From Sepiola atlantica (Eukaryota > Mollusca > Cephalopoda > Sepiida > Sepiolidae), in assembly GCA_963556195.1 (NCBI GenBank), contig OY744537.1, forward strand, positions 17,199,274 through 17,263,273: DNA of 64,000 nt, given 5' to 3'. The notes under the pieces are model-generated. The model searched no databases. It saw only the letters and a program-made list of their open reading frames with translations, and was not told the origin of the DNA. Shown piece by piece: positions 36,031-47,122 of this stretch. The position numbers and the translations under genes are program-made. The stretch's first letter is position 1. Every line of letters begins with the position of its first letter.

Positions 36031-36858
36031 ACGTGCGTACATGTGTCTCCATTCTCAAACGTGCGTACATGTGTCTCCATTCTCATACGTGCGTACATGT
36101 GTCTCCATTCTCATACGTGCGTACATGTGTCTCCATTCTCATACGTGCGTACATGTGTCTCCATTCTCATACGTGCGTACATGTGTCTCCATTCTCATAC
36201 GTGCGTACATGTGTCTCCATTCTCATACGTGCGTACATGTGTCTCCATTCTCATACGTGCGTACATGTGTCTCCATTCTCATACGTGCGTACATGTGTCT
36301 CCATTCTCATACGTGCGTACATGTGTCTCCATTCTCATACGTGCGTACATGTGTCTCCATTCTCATACGTGCGTACATGTGTCTCCATTCTCATACGTGC
36401 GTACATGTGTCTCCATTCTCATACGTGCGTACATGTGTCTCCATTCTCATACGTGCGTACATGTGTCTCCATTCTCATACGTGCGTACATGTGTCTCCAT
36501 TCTCATACGTGCGTACATGTGTCTCCATTCTCATACGTGCGTACATGTGTCTCCATTCTCATACGTGCGTACATGTGTCTCCATTCTCATACGTGCGTAC
36601 ATGTGTCTCCATTCTCATACGTGCGTACATGTGTCTCCATTCTCATACGTGCGTACATGTGTCTCCATTCTCATACGTGCGTACATGTGTCTCCATTCTC
36701 ATACGTGCGTACATGTGTCTCCATTCTCATACGTGCGTACATGTGTCTCCATTCTCATACGTGCGTACATGTGTCTCCATTCTCATACGTGCGTACATGT
36801 GTCTCCATTCTCATACGTGCGTACATGTGTCTCCATTCTCAAACGTGCATATGTGTTT
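36031..36858. repeat. Minisatellite, 28-bp unit, 29 copies, open in all three plus-strand frames
   Basis: Unit ACGTGCGTACATGTGTCTCC followed by ATTCTCAT. Copies are essentially identical except that the first and last carry CTCAAACG instead of CTCATACG. Because 28 is not a multiple of three and the unit has no stop in any register, each plus frame stays open for 270-314 codons with a 28-residue period (HTCVHVSPFSYVRTCVSILI and so on). The minus strand has TGA in each unit. No splice site, promoter or conserved start supports coding. The first 16 bases alternate purine and pyrimidine. Confidence 0.95.
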
Positions 36859-37176
36859 ATAATAATTGCATTCTCCCTAAAGCGAGGTACACCATAAACT
36901 TATACTTGACTAAAAGTTTAGAACAAATAATGAAGGAAATCAGAGTTTACATATTTTACTGCATGGCTGTTCTATAAAAATCATACTTGAATTTGGTTCA
37001 AGTCTTTTATTCTATTTTTGATCATCTAAAATAATGATTTAGATTAAATTACAAAAACAATTTTTAATAAATGTTTTTATAATCATTAATCTAAAATGAA
37101 TTAAAAACTTTTTTTTATTCTTATTTTTGAGAATTTACATTTTTCAGGGGAAAATTCTTATTTTTATCGTGGTACT

Positions 37177-37208
<32 letters not shown>

Positions 37209-37371
37209 GGGGGGGGGTGATTTACACTTGTAAAATAGCACCAAAATACCCCCCCCCCGCAAAACAATCCCAGGAAATAAATCACAATGCATAGATTTTA
37301 GTATAATTTTAGTCAAATATATTATTTTTTAAAGTTCTTTTAAAATAAGATCACATCAAAAAAATGTTATA
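36859..37371. other. AT-rich DNA with (GT)n and G/C runs
   Basis: (GT)n at about 37180-37207 runs into a G9 tract, followed 40 bp later by a C9 run (about 37250). No gene seen. Confidence 0.5.
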
Positions 37372-38247
37372 CAGCATTCCCTCGCTATTCGCGGGATTTA
37401 CGTTCTTTACCTTCCTGCGAATAGCGAAAAACCGTGAATATTGGATGCAGTTTTAAAACGTCTATGTATGAGATTATATACGGCACTAAATGCTTCCCAA
37501 ACACTTTCTAAAGACATTCTTACTCATTAATACAGTAATATGTAGTAATATTGCATGCAGTTATGTATTTCACTAATGTAGTAATGATAATGTAAACACA
37601 TTTGAATTTTGTACTGCAACAATATTTTAATCAAAAAGAAACGCAAGTACGGGATGCATAGTTACCCATACTGTATTACTGTACCGTAAAGTCATTTTCT
37701 ATGCGTACAACATATGTATTAGAATTGACAGAAAGTGGAACAAATTTAAAGGCAAACTTAGATAAATACAGTATTCACAGTTCAGGTAATAATAATACAG
37801 TACAATTCAGTAATAATATGCAATTAAAAACATTAATACACGGTCACAAAAAATATGCACTGTACATACAGTGTATGCATTTATAAAAAGAAATACGTAC
37901 TGTATTGCAATAATAATTGAAAACGAATTTAATATTGTTTGTGCACTTACCAATAATGAATGATAATAAAATGATGATGAAATTTGCTGTGCCATACGAT
38001 GATGATGATAACACTAATTTACAGTATGGCACAGCTTAGTTGCTGCTTTACAGCATTTAGGTAATTACTCGAGTGGCTGTTCTAAACTGCTCTCTGTTTA
38101 CGTTTCACTACTAGGCAAGGGAAGCAACTCCGGTTGAACTAATCCAAGGGGGATAAATCGTCTTGCGACTTGATACGCTCGTGACAGAGCCTACCCCGCG
38201 AATATGCGGGGTCGCGAATTGGAAACCGCGAATAGGTGAGGGTATTG
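37372..38247. mobile_element. Tigger/pogo-like DNA transposon, non-autonomous
   Basis: The left end reads CAGCATTCCCTCGCTATTCG, then CGGG. The right end, read inverted, reads CAATACCCTCACCTATTCGC, then GG. TA dinucleotides (37370-37371 and 38248-38249) sit outside both ends as the expected target duplication. CAG/CAA ends with CCCTC and TATTCGCG are typical of pogo/Tigger elements of the Tc1/mariner superfamily. The 876-bp interior is AT-rich and has only short open frames (up to 62 codons), so no transposase (normally about 450-550 residues with a DDD domain) is present. It must have been mobilised in trans. Confidence 0.8.
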
Positions 38248-39150
38248 TATATATATATATATTTTTTTTTATTGATTGACACCACAGCTTTAAATTCTAA
38301 TATGGAAAAATTATAAAATATCTCATTATAAATTATACTATTTGAGCGACAAAATATTCATTTCACACTGTTTTCTATTTCTTCATAGTATGACATATTT
38401 TATCAAAGAATTCAAAATCTCCATGTAAATGCTTTGTTTTTGATTGTTTTTTTATTTAATTTAATTACCAGGTTTAGTACTTAAAAAAATAAATTGTTTT
38501 TTATCTCGTTTCAAACACCTTTTATTATATCAAATAAATCTCAAATAAATTGATTAATTCCAAGTGATATCTATGGGAGTGGGCGTATTTGAACGTGATC
38601 TGTCAAAGATTTACAAAATTTACGTCTACTGATGAATCAATTTTAAATAATTTATTTTTGAATAAATACTAAAAAATTCACTACAATATGATACTTGCTA
38701 AACCTTCTGTGATATTTTAATAATGGCGGAGGGGGTGGGGTTGTTTACAAATTGGGATGGTGGTTACATTTTTGCATCCCTAAAAATACATAACTCAATT
38801 ATACAGATTCTTTTTTCGCCCCCTTTTCTTCTTTTTTAAAAAAAATTTTCTGAAACATTCACCAAATCCAAATCAACAGATGTGTTTTAATTTGAACTTC
38901 AAAAATGATGGGGAAGGGGAGTGGGGAGATGTTAGATGAATGGGTAAAGTCTGGTGGATTGGCAGTGCGGAATAGGCATGGTAGTTGATGATTCATGATT
39001 TCTAGCTGGATACCATCTTAGCACATGGGCTGACATGAACCCCATATGTTTAAGCTAACAAAGATATTCAGTCTGTGTAGGGTAATTAGCTTCAGGGGAG
39101 CAGAACTGTGTGATGAATAGGTTTCTTTTAATTATTCTTTTTGTTGTCAT
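38248..39150. other. AT-rich DNA, no gene seen
   Basis: A (TA)n tract directly follows the Tigger-like element. 38930-39120 is less AT-rich and may be old repeat. No gene recognised. Confidence 0.4.
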
Positions 39151-39383
39151 TTTTTATTATTTTATTTTTAATTATTTTTATTTTTAATTATTTTTATTTT
39201 ATTTTCAGTATGAAACATTTGTTTTGTTTGCATGGGACTATTTTTTTAATAACTAAATAAAAGTTAAAAAGAAAAAATTGATTTAGCCATGTAAGAAAGA
39301 GAAATAGTAATATTACTGAGCACAACAGAACTATTTACTTAATTATATACCTTTCAAGTTACACCGGGTGATTGCGTAATCTG

Positions 39384-39435
<52 letters not shown>

Positions 39436-39815
39436 ACATATCTGATTAAAGCCGACAATATTTTCTCTTTTTGTTATTTTTAATTATTTTCTCAGCTCGG
39501 CAAGCAAGTTTCCAGATCTCCGGTGGTAATTTATGGAGTATGAAACCAAGAGTTCTTTTTTCGGCCATATATATATATATATATATATATATTACAGATT
39601 ATGCAATCACCCGGTGTAACTTGAAAGGTATATAATTAAGTAAATAGTTCTGTTGTGCTCAGTAATATTACTATTTCTCTTTCTTACATGGCTAAATCAG
39701 TTTTTTCTTTTTAACTTTTATTTAGTTATTAAAAAAATAGTCCCATGCAAACAAAACAAATGTTTCATACTGAAAATAAAATAAAAATAATTAAAAATAA
39801 AATAATAAAAAAAAA
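39151..39815. repeat. Long foldback: about 250-bp inverted arms around a 133-bp loop
   Basis: The left arm (39151-39432) includes TTTTCAGTATGAAACATTTG, CATGGGACTATTTTTTTAAT and ACACCGGGTGATTGCGTAAT. The right arm (39566-39815) carries the same words inverted, including ATTATGCAATCACCCGGTGT and ATTTGTTTTG inverted. Mismatches are rare; the left arm has one extra ATTTTTAATT-type copy. (TA)n tracts form the inner ends of both arms. The loop (39433-39565) is unique. A transcript would form a very long double-stranded RNA. The 105-codon frame that starts inside the right arm is not supported. Confidence 0.9.
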
Positions 39816-39997
39816 ATATAGTACGTCAATGAAAATTAATAAGATTTGCAAATGGAAGCAAATCGGTATTTTCAGTTGTTCAAAACAAGGAGCAGTAATA
39901 AAAACATTTATTTTTCATCTCTTTCTTTCCTTAAACCAGGCTTTTCAAAGATTAAAATCTTATAGCTTATACCTATACTTATATATATATATATATG

Positions 39998-40577
39998 TCA
40001 TTTATTTGATTATTTTGTTTGTAATACTTTTGAACAAAAAGCACTACCTAAATGTTAGTTGAGAATAATGTTCCCTTCACCAATGTGATGCCCCAGATGG
40101 GGAGCAGCATATATATTTTTAAAATATAATTATTCACAGACACATGTTTTGTCATTATACGACTCATCAACGTGGCTGAACCTAGCAATATTCAAAACCA
40201 TGACCCCAGAGTCTGAACCTAGCAATATTCAAAACCATGACCCCAGAGTCTGAACCTAGCAATATTCAAAACCATGACCCCAGAGTCTGAACCTAGCAAT
40301 ATTCAAAACCATGACCCCAGAGTCTGAACCTAGCAATATTCAAAACCATGACCCCAGAGTCTGAACCTAGCAATATTCAAAACCATGACCCCAGAGTCTG
40401 AATCTACCACTGAGCCGATCTCCGCTAGTACTGAATGTATTACTTTTTTTTATAGATGTCATTTATTTTTTAAATTTTGTTTGCAATACTTTTGAACGAA
40501 AAGCACTACCTAAATGCTAGTTGAAAATAATTTTCCCTTCACCAATGTGATGCCCTAGATGTGGAGCGACATATATA
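39998..40577. repeat. Direct repeats of about 115 bp flanking a 37-bp minisatellite
   Basis: 39998-40112 and 40456-40577 share GTCATTTATTT, then AATACTTTTGAAC, AAAAGCACTACCTAAATG, CTTCACCAATGTGATGCC and GGAGC-ACATATATA. The 37-bp array lies between them. This is a tandem duplication of about 460 bp or two insertions of the same dispersed element. Confidence 0.8.
40176..40398. repeat. Minisatellite, 37-bp unit, 6 copies
   Basis: TGAACCTAGCAATATTCAAA followed by ACCATGACCCCAGAGTC, six nearly identical copies. Confidence 0.95.
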
Positions 40578-41702
40578 TATATATATTATATATATATATT
40601 ATACTAAAGCTGAGTTAATCAACACTTTGTTTTTCATAAGACATTTTCCTTTTATGTTTTAACCACAAAATACATGCTAAAATATCCCTTAGATTTGGGA
40701 TTGATTTATAATCGAAAAAGTTCTATTTTAGTTGTCCTAATTAGCTGTAATTCGCAATTAACTCCTCAAGTGTTCCATCTCTGTCTCTCATTGTATGTTG
40801 TTTTCCCCTTTCCTGCTCCTATTTTATGCAGTAAGAAGATAAGAGGCAGGCGACGGTGCAAATGCCAACTACTGCAACTGTACAACTCAAGATTGGAAAC
40901 AAAAGGAAATATCATCACTAGTAGTAATACTATCTAACATGAAGCTGGAGAGGAGAGGGAAAGAGAGAGTGGGAAAGGAACATAGCGAGCAGAAAGAGAC
41001 TGGTTTTGAATTTTTAATTAAAACAATTTAACTGGCTTTGAACCCCCCCCCCTTCAAATCTAACAAAAGCTTTATGGGTCACATTTAAAAAAAATTTCTC
41101 ACTATCAGTGTATTATAATATGAGAAGATTTTCTTTTGAGTATAATTTGCCTACATCATCCTTTCCTTTGTGAACGGGTGCTTTCTTTATATTACAGGAG
41201 TTTACACTTTTATCTTTAATATCTGTGTTATTATGTAGTAATGTGATGGAATGTTTATATGTATTGGTTGAAAAGCTTAAACTGTGGTTGTTATAGCTTG
41301 TTTTACATTATGTGCTAGTTGCACCGAAATGCACTTTTTCGTTATTAGTATTATCTTCTTTGACTGTATGCCTGGAAGTGAAACTTGCCACATTATGATA
41401 ATACCCAGATAGCGATCAATTACCATTTACAATGTTTCTTCTAAGCAAGGTAAATACAGTTTCATTTAATTCAAAGCCTGAATCTAGAATATAAATGTGG
41501 TGCCTATCTGTCACTCTACCGGGGGAGAGGGGGATGAAATTGAAAACTAATTTCTATACCAAGATCAAACAGAAGTCAGATTTCACAAGGGATCCCATGA
41601 TAGTATGGGTGAGGGTGGGAGGTGTTTACAAGAATATTTCAGGGTCTTTGTTTGTGTCAGAGATCCATTTTATTTATAATCGGAAATTGAAAAAGTAAAA
41701 CA
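40578..41702. other. AT-rich DNA, no supported gene
   Basis: An 87-codon frame at 40674-40937 (+) and a 67-codon frame at 41495-41698 (+) have no splice signals and no recognised domain. Short GA-rich stretch near 40945-40985. Confidence 0.4.
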
Positions 41703-41800
41703 TCATGTTCAGTTTAACGTCCATTTTACATGCTGGCATGTGTTGGACGGCCTTAAGAAATTGATTTCCAAAGTAACCTATCCCTGCCCAGATCTAACAC
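41703..41800 (-). mobile_element. Non-LTR retrotransposon 3' tail (family B)
   Basis: Plus-strand text AACGTCCATTTTACATGCTG, then GCATGTGTTGGACGGCC and TTGATTTCCAAAGTAACCTA, matches the end of the copy at 484-875 in the same orientation and 54500-54590 inverted. Confidence 0.75.
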
Positions 41801-41873
41801 ACTAATATTAAAGGCTGAGAGTAGAAGTATACAGGGGTTCTAGTTCATTTCCGGGTAACGTCATGTTTGCTAA

Positions 41874-41881
<8 letters not shown>

Positions 41882-41944
<63 letters not shown>

Positions 41945-42158
41945 GGTGTACTAAAAGCGAACTTTTAGGAAAAGTAAAACCTATTGTGAAGAGTATACAG
42001 CTCAATATCCAGGATAGAGCAGGTAGAATGAAGAAGAATGGCTTAAGGAAAATTTAACTTGAATAAATTGCCTTTTTTGCGGAATATTCCTTGCTCTGAG
42101 CAACTGAATTGAATTATGATTTGGCTTTTGCTTCTCTAATTCCTTTCCATTCTTCTTC

Positions 42159-42199
<41 letters not shown>
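41882..42199. mobile_element. (TA)n-bounded hairpin element, copy 2
   Basis: (TA)n (41886-41940) on the left and (TA)n (42163-42199) on the right enclose about 220 bp. It has the family marker AGCTCAATATCCAGGATAGA, then GAATGAAGAAGAATGG, whose inverse CCATTCTTCTTCATT lies directly before the right (TA)n. Interior shares little else with the other copies. Confidence 0.65.
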
Positions 42200-42201
<2 letters not shown>

Positions 42202-42637
42202 AAACATACTTAGTGATAATAAATTATATACATGCATTAAGAGTAACATTTTTGAGATAAAGTTATGTATTATATGATGGCATCCTTTCCAAGCATAAAA
42301 AATATATATGTTTGTGCATTAAAATTAATTAAAATTAACACAGGTGTTCATGTGTTTACTACCATATGCAAGAAAATTTTATTAGCTTTCATTTGGTACC
42401 ACTTTCAATGCTATAGCATCAACCTCTGGAAAGCTACAATGAAAATAAGGACATAATATCCCAAATTTTGCAGCGTTTTTGAAAAACGTCAACAATAAAA
42501 TTACATGGCTCTTGAGGCAGGCATAGCCAAGGTCCAAGATCACAATAACTGGTATATTTAGCTAATTTAGACCTTGGAGAATGGGAATAATATCAGTTTT
42601 CATATGTTTGAAGAAAAAGGTCAATTTTGAAGAGGTC

Positions 42638-42682
<45 letters not shown>

Positions 42683-43497
42683 TACATATGTCATATGCAG
42701 ACAGCAGTTTTGTTATTTCACGAGTCACCAGTATGGATAGATGTCGCGAGCGCATCAACCTCAACATTCTAAACTCGGATGCAAGGTCACTACCAACCAT
42801 GACCACTGGTGTCAGATGTCTTACCATCTTATGAATATATGTGGTGTGAATTTGTGTCTTCCATTCACCATATTCATTTTAAGAAAAGCAAACAAGAGAC
42901 CGTGATCAGTGACCAATATATATTTAAGTAGCATTTTGTATCAAAACTTACATAGTCACTCTTATTACGCTTATCATAGAATTAATAATTGTACTGCTAA
43001 GATTTTAGAAAATTATAGTTATTTTATCTCCCATTTAAGTCAACTATCCAAATACATACTACAATAGACAATTTTGAAAAACAGAGAAAAAAAAACAGTT
43101 TCCAATATTACTACACAATATCAATAAATGATCCCTTAAATAGTTCACTAGAAGATTTTTTTTTTTTTATAATAATAAAAAACATGAAGTGAAATCATCT
43201 TTTATCTTTTAAATTTTTCTTATTAAAAGTATTAACTTCTAATCGTCCAATCAAATTAATAGAACATAAGACTTCCGGAATAGCAACCAATTCAGTGAAG
43301 AAGGAATTTTAAAAGTAGTCCGAAGGGAGGAGGTATTTGACACTACTGTAGACTACTCAGCTTACAGACTCCATGTAGATTGAGAGTCCCAAGCATTAGA
43401 AAACTACCTATTCAACATACCTAGCTGACTGCATGCCTTCCTTTGTTACAGATACTCACAACCCATTTTTTTTTCTACTTTGTTTTTTTTCTTTTAG
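42200..43497. other. AT-rich DNA, no supported gene
   Basis: (TA)n(CA)n at 42641-42682. 42700-42850 is less AT-rich and resembles old repeat. Short frames at 42265-42456 and 42581-42827 overlap the microsatellite or lack splice support. Confidence 0.4.
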
Positions 43498-43590
43498 ATG
43501 TAACAGCACCATTAGCAAAAGGTGATGAAAGCCCTGCTACCTTAACGAGGAACCCACATTTAAAAAAAAGAAAAATTATATCTAGATCAG
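43498..43590 (+). CDS. Candidate internal exon, unknown protein
   Basis: An acceptor with a long T-rich tract (TTTTTTTTCTTTTAG) ends at 43497, and a donor GTGAGC follows 43590. The 93-bp exon is open in one frame, entering after two bases and leaving one base (phase 1 to phase 1). The product contains VTAPLAKGDESPATLTRNPH, then KKRKIISRS, a basic cluster that could act as a nuclear localisation signal. It is short, so chance cannot be excluded. I do not recognise it. It lies 2.4 kb upstream of the cytohesin-like exon, but its exit phase (1) would give an immediate stop if joined to that exon at 46037, so the two are not adjacent exons of one message. Confidence 0.42.
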
Positions 43591-43654
43591 GTGAGCTTGC
43601 ATAAAATGGAACCTCTAGTTATTCTCAGGTAGTGGTATCAAACACACACACTCA

Positions 43655-43657
<3 letters not shown>

Positions 43658-43702
<45 letters not shown>

Positions 43703-43990
43703 TTCAAAGTTTCATTTTTATTACCAGTAGTGTTATAACTGCGGTAATGGTCCTCTGAAGAGAAGAATTATCTTTGAAAACTCATGAGCTAAGGACTTTA
43801 AGATACTTTGCTTGAACTTTGAATTCTAATAAAATTTGATTGGCACCTTATTTTATCACTTCATTTTATATTATAATATTAATGCTCTATCCAGTATATT
43901 GAGCTCAGTTTGTATCCGGATGTTTCACTAATTATGAGATATTAGTTGACGCTTATATCTTTTGTTGGATTGCTTCATATATATATCTAT
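43658..43990 (-). mobile_element. (TA)n-bounded hairpin element, copy 3
   Basis: Read on the minus strand it starts TGAAGCAATCCAACAAAAGA, then carries the marker AGCTCAATATACTGGATAGA, AAATTTTATTAGAATTCAAA and CTCATGAGTTTTCAAAGATA, matching copy 1 (14193-14575) over about 200 bp with few changes. Unlike copy 1 it has a single arm, followed by unrelated sequence. (TA)n tracts lie at 43658-43699 and at about 43977-43992 on the other side. Confidence 0.8.
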
Positions 43991-44440
43991 ATACTAGAAG
44001 AATACTCGTCCCATGACGGGTAAAATTAATCTCCTCCAGAACAGAATAGTTTTGCACCACTTTTATGTCCCCCTTTTTATATCGACCAACATCAGGTTAT
44101 AATGCTACTAAACTTTATGTCTAGAATCATTATTATGCTTTTGATTTTAGAAAATGTAAGTTTCAGAAGAAATTTAAATTTAAAGAATCTTGCTTAATTG
44201 GTGTCTAATGATCACGGATCAAATTAAATGCAAATCTTGAAGTATTTGAATTCTCAAAAAGGAGATTGTGTCCATATTATTCCTCCTAAAACCCCTTTAA
44301 AATGCTGCAAATAAACTGAAATTTGAGGAATATTTATTAATTGATGTCTAAACACTTGTTAAAATTTCACAAAAATCAGAGGTATCTGAATTTTCACAAA
44401 GGGCATCCACCTCCTCTTTGCCCTTATGCATAAAACTAAA
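43985..44440 (+). repeat. Interspersed repeat beginning TCTATATACTAG
   Basis: Starts TCTATATACTAGAAGAATAC, then TCGTCCCATGACGGGTAAAA. Inside, TAATTGGTGTCTAATGATCA and TTAATTGATGTCTAAACACT begin two related halves that each run to GAATT...CAAAAAGG or CACAAAGGG. The opening resembles a widespread invertebrate family that starts at an ATACTAG motif followed by a CCCG/CGGG pair; a Helitron origin is possible but not shown. Confidence 0.4.
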
Positions 44441-46036
44441 TTAAACTAAATATAACTCGCATTGCCCACTGCAATTGTGTTCCAAAAATTCATAATTAGT
44501 TTAGGAGTGAATCCTATACATACAGATATATAAATATATCTAACTTTTTATATATAATTGAGATTGAAACAAATTTAAGTTTCCATATAAATCATAAATG
44601 AATATTTATTTTCACAAAATGAGCATTACAACTGATACCCTGTAGAACACTGTTTAATATATCTCTAAACGGAAAGTTTTTTTTTTTAATATAAATTTTA
44701 AGAAATGTATATTTCCTATCAGAAAAACAATTACGGTTTTGCATTTTTACTAATATTTTAAAGAACATCTTTTTTTTTTTTTATTGGGAAATCTTTCCGA
44801 ATCGACACGCCATATTTATTAAATAAAGTTATGTTATTCCGTCTAGGTAAATAAAGAAATGGATTAGCACAGTGGTCAAACCACTTCACGCAAGTCTGCT
44901 CAACTGAAAGTTGCCTTATTCATAGAGCACAGGATCAAATTGCTTGAAAATTAATATAGTTTCACCACTCTAATCGATCTAAAAAGACTTCTCTAAAAAA
45001 AGAAAGAAATTAATTATATTGCTAATTATTTATCAGATTTAATTCTTTTAAAGCGTCACATTGTATTAATATTTGTAAAATATATACATTTTACTTTCTA
45101 TTGGACTTCCAAAACTTTTCATCTTTTGATATATATGGATTTGTTAAGAATTTTAGAACCAAAAACGATTTTTAATTTGATAGTTTAAATGCTTCCAAAT
45201 TCTTTTTAAATTTACAAAGTTCACCAAATTAATAGAGGGAAAGAGGGGGGGGGGGAGAGAGAAAGATGGGCTTAAAGCACCAACTATCTATCAGGAATGA
45301 AAATGTATGGTAGGGGGAGAATAAAACAAATAGGACAAGACTGAAAAATTCCAGCTGTCTTCCTAAAAGAATGCATTAGGATATAAATATTTGATTGAGA
45401 ATCCAACAGAAATAGATCGTTGGCATTTTGGTTCGACTGATGATTTAAAAATAAATAAAAAATAGGCTGAATAAAATAAGAAAATGGACAACAAAGAACA
45501 TTATTTGAGAAAGGAAAATACTCAATTGGTTTCTAAAAATATAATACTCTTAGAAAGAAAAAAAAATCAAACATAAATAGCACTTATATTATTATTATCC
45601 TGATAAAAGTTATCAAAATTATAAGGTATCTCTCCCCAGCTTAGCGATTGAATACACAAACGTAAAGGTAAAATAAAAAAAAATTATCCTTTGATTAATA
45701 ACAATAACTTTAACCGACCTTGATCACTATAACCGATTTTGATCATTTTGAAATTTTATCTTGTTTTTGTTTTCCTTTAGAGAAAATGCCAAACTTTTAA
45801 AATTATTCCATAACTTTGTTTTTGTTTCATTTTCAACAAAAATTAAGTTCTGCATTTTTTTTTATGTTCATAGATATTTATTGTTATCTGTTTAAAGTTG
45901 AAATTTAAAAATGTAATTTTACATTTTAAACAACTAACAAAATACATTTCTATATATTTAATTACTCCACACCCACTAAAAATGAAATACTGCCAAACCA
46001 AAATAGTGAATGAATGTTTTTTGTGTTTTGTTTTAG
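44441..46036. other. AT-rich DNA, no gene seen
   Basis: G-run at 45246-45255. No supported feature; likely intron upstream of the exon at 46037. Confidence 0.4.
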
Positions 46037-46147
46037 AGTTTGTATGAGAGTATCAAGAAGGAACCTTTCAAGATTCCTGTAGACAATGGCAACGATTTAA
46101 TGCATACTTTCTTCAATCCGTCAAAGAAGGATGGTTATGGAAACAAG
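46037..46147 (+). pseudogene. Cytohesin exon (Sec7-PH linker) with a one-base deletion
   Basis: Cytohesins are ARF GTPase exchange factors with a coiled coil, a Sec7 domain and a PH domain. The exon begins after TGTTTTGTTTTAG and ends before GTCAGT. Its frame reads [14 protein letters not shown], then [11 protein letters not shown], which is the very conserved end of Sec7 and the linker. After FFNP the expected D/R-KEGW segment does not appear in that frame, but it is found one base over: KEGWLWKQ, as in the start of the PH domain of the insect cytohesin steppke. One base is therefore missing near 46120-46123. In the shifted frame the exon ends SKKDGYGNK. Two substitutions also hit usually invariant linker residues (IPED changed to IPVD, DDGN to DNGN). 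The ancestral exon would have been 112 bp and left phase 1. No Sec7 or PH exon was found elsewhere in the window. It may be a decayed duplicate exon, a broken gene or an assembly error; homology itself is near certain. Confidence 0.85.
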
Positions 46148-46654
46148 GTCAGTCTTACAATCTTTTTTTACTTTTGTTTATTTGTTAATCAGCCTTACTG
46201 ACCTAACTAACCCCAGTTAGATAATGCCTAAAATTGTAACCTTTTTTCTTAACCTTATCTTACCAAACATGTTTCATTTTCTTTACTCCAGTTTTTTTGT
46301 GTTATTTCTTTCCAAATTTTTACGTGTTTAAAACTCATTTTATGCATTTAAAGAATGAAAGAGGAATTCCACTTCCCGATTTGGAAAATAAAGTTTTCCA
46401 AATTTTCATTTTAAAATTTTCATTAAAAAAAATATTGCATGCAAAGAACGGTTAAATAGTAAACTAAATAAAAATAAATATCCTATTATAATGGAGATTT
46501 GATGTTCATCTGTAACAGAAACTGTTGTATTTCTCAAAGATTTTATATTCTGAAAATTTTTTTTTCCTGAAACATTAAGAATTAGTTTTATTTTAATCTT
46601 TTGCTGTACTAAGATGATTTAATTCATAACAGATCATCCTTAATATGTATTATT
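46148..46654. other. AT-rich DNA, no gene seen
   Basis: Would be intron if the exon at 46037 is spliced. No feature recognised. Confidence 0.4.
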
Positions 46655-47030
46655 CTTTTTGATGCGACATCCACCCTGAGCAGGTTGAACTGGCTTCTTC
46701 CTTCGCCTGCACAGCATCTCTGAGCATAGCAGTCCATGCATGGTGGTCCTGTGTGAGCTCTACTGAGATGGCAAGCCAGTCACTGTTCTATCGATGAAGA
46801 CCAACAATTTGCAGGCCGGAGATTTCGCTGAGATCCTCCTTGATGGTAGTTGTCCCGGTTTTGCGCCGAATGAATAGTGGAGGCAGGAGAAGGATGTCTC
46901 CGATTAATTTTTCTGTTTGTTTGACGACGAACAGCATAAGCAAACCACCGAAGATGTTGCTGCAACAACACAGAGGAGAGTCGTTGCACATTCAGTTGTG
47001 AACACAGGCTGGTTATTGACACTCGACCGT
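46655..47030 (-). mobile_element. Non-LTR retrotransposon ORF C-terminal fragment (family E)
   Basis: On the minus strand two frames together give LRWFAYAVRRQ-like, RRKTGTTTIKEDLSEISGLQ, IVGLHR, then DWLAISVELTQDHHAWTAML, RDAVQAKEEASST. The pattern RRKTG-L-T----IK-DLE--SG--V-G---W--DWL--S-ELAQDR-AW--M-RD is the C-terminal tail of another non-LTR class. At least one frameshift and one stop interrupt it. Inserted antisense to the cytohesin-like exon, within its presumed downstream intron. Confidence 0.8.
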
Positions 47031-47122
47031 ATTATTAACAACTTATGTTTAAGGAAATGACACTTGCCAGAGTATGTCAAATTTATATGATTTTTTAAAG
47101 CAGTTTTGCTTTTTTTTTGTAG

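Noticed and set aside
36016..36977. Three overlapping long open frames of 273-314 codons with 28-residue repeats
   Set aside because: All come from one 28-bp unit without stops in any register. Equal openness of three frames argues against selection for coding.
37701..38032. Open frames inside the Tigger-like element
   Set aside because: At most 62 codons, no transposase motif; chance frames in AT-rich DNA.
47099..47122. Joining the 47123 stretch to cytohesin as the PH domain exon
   Set aside because: The coded residues in either usable frame do not resemble the PH start (expected basic W-K-RWF motif), so it is not the normal next exon.
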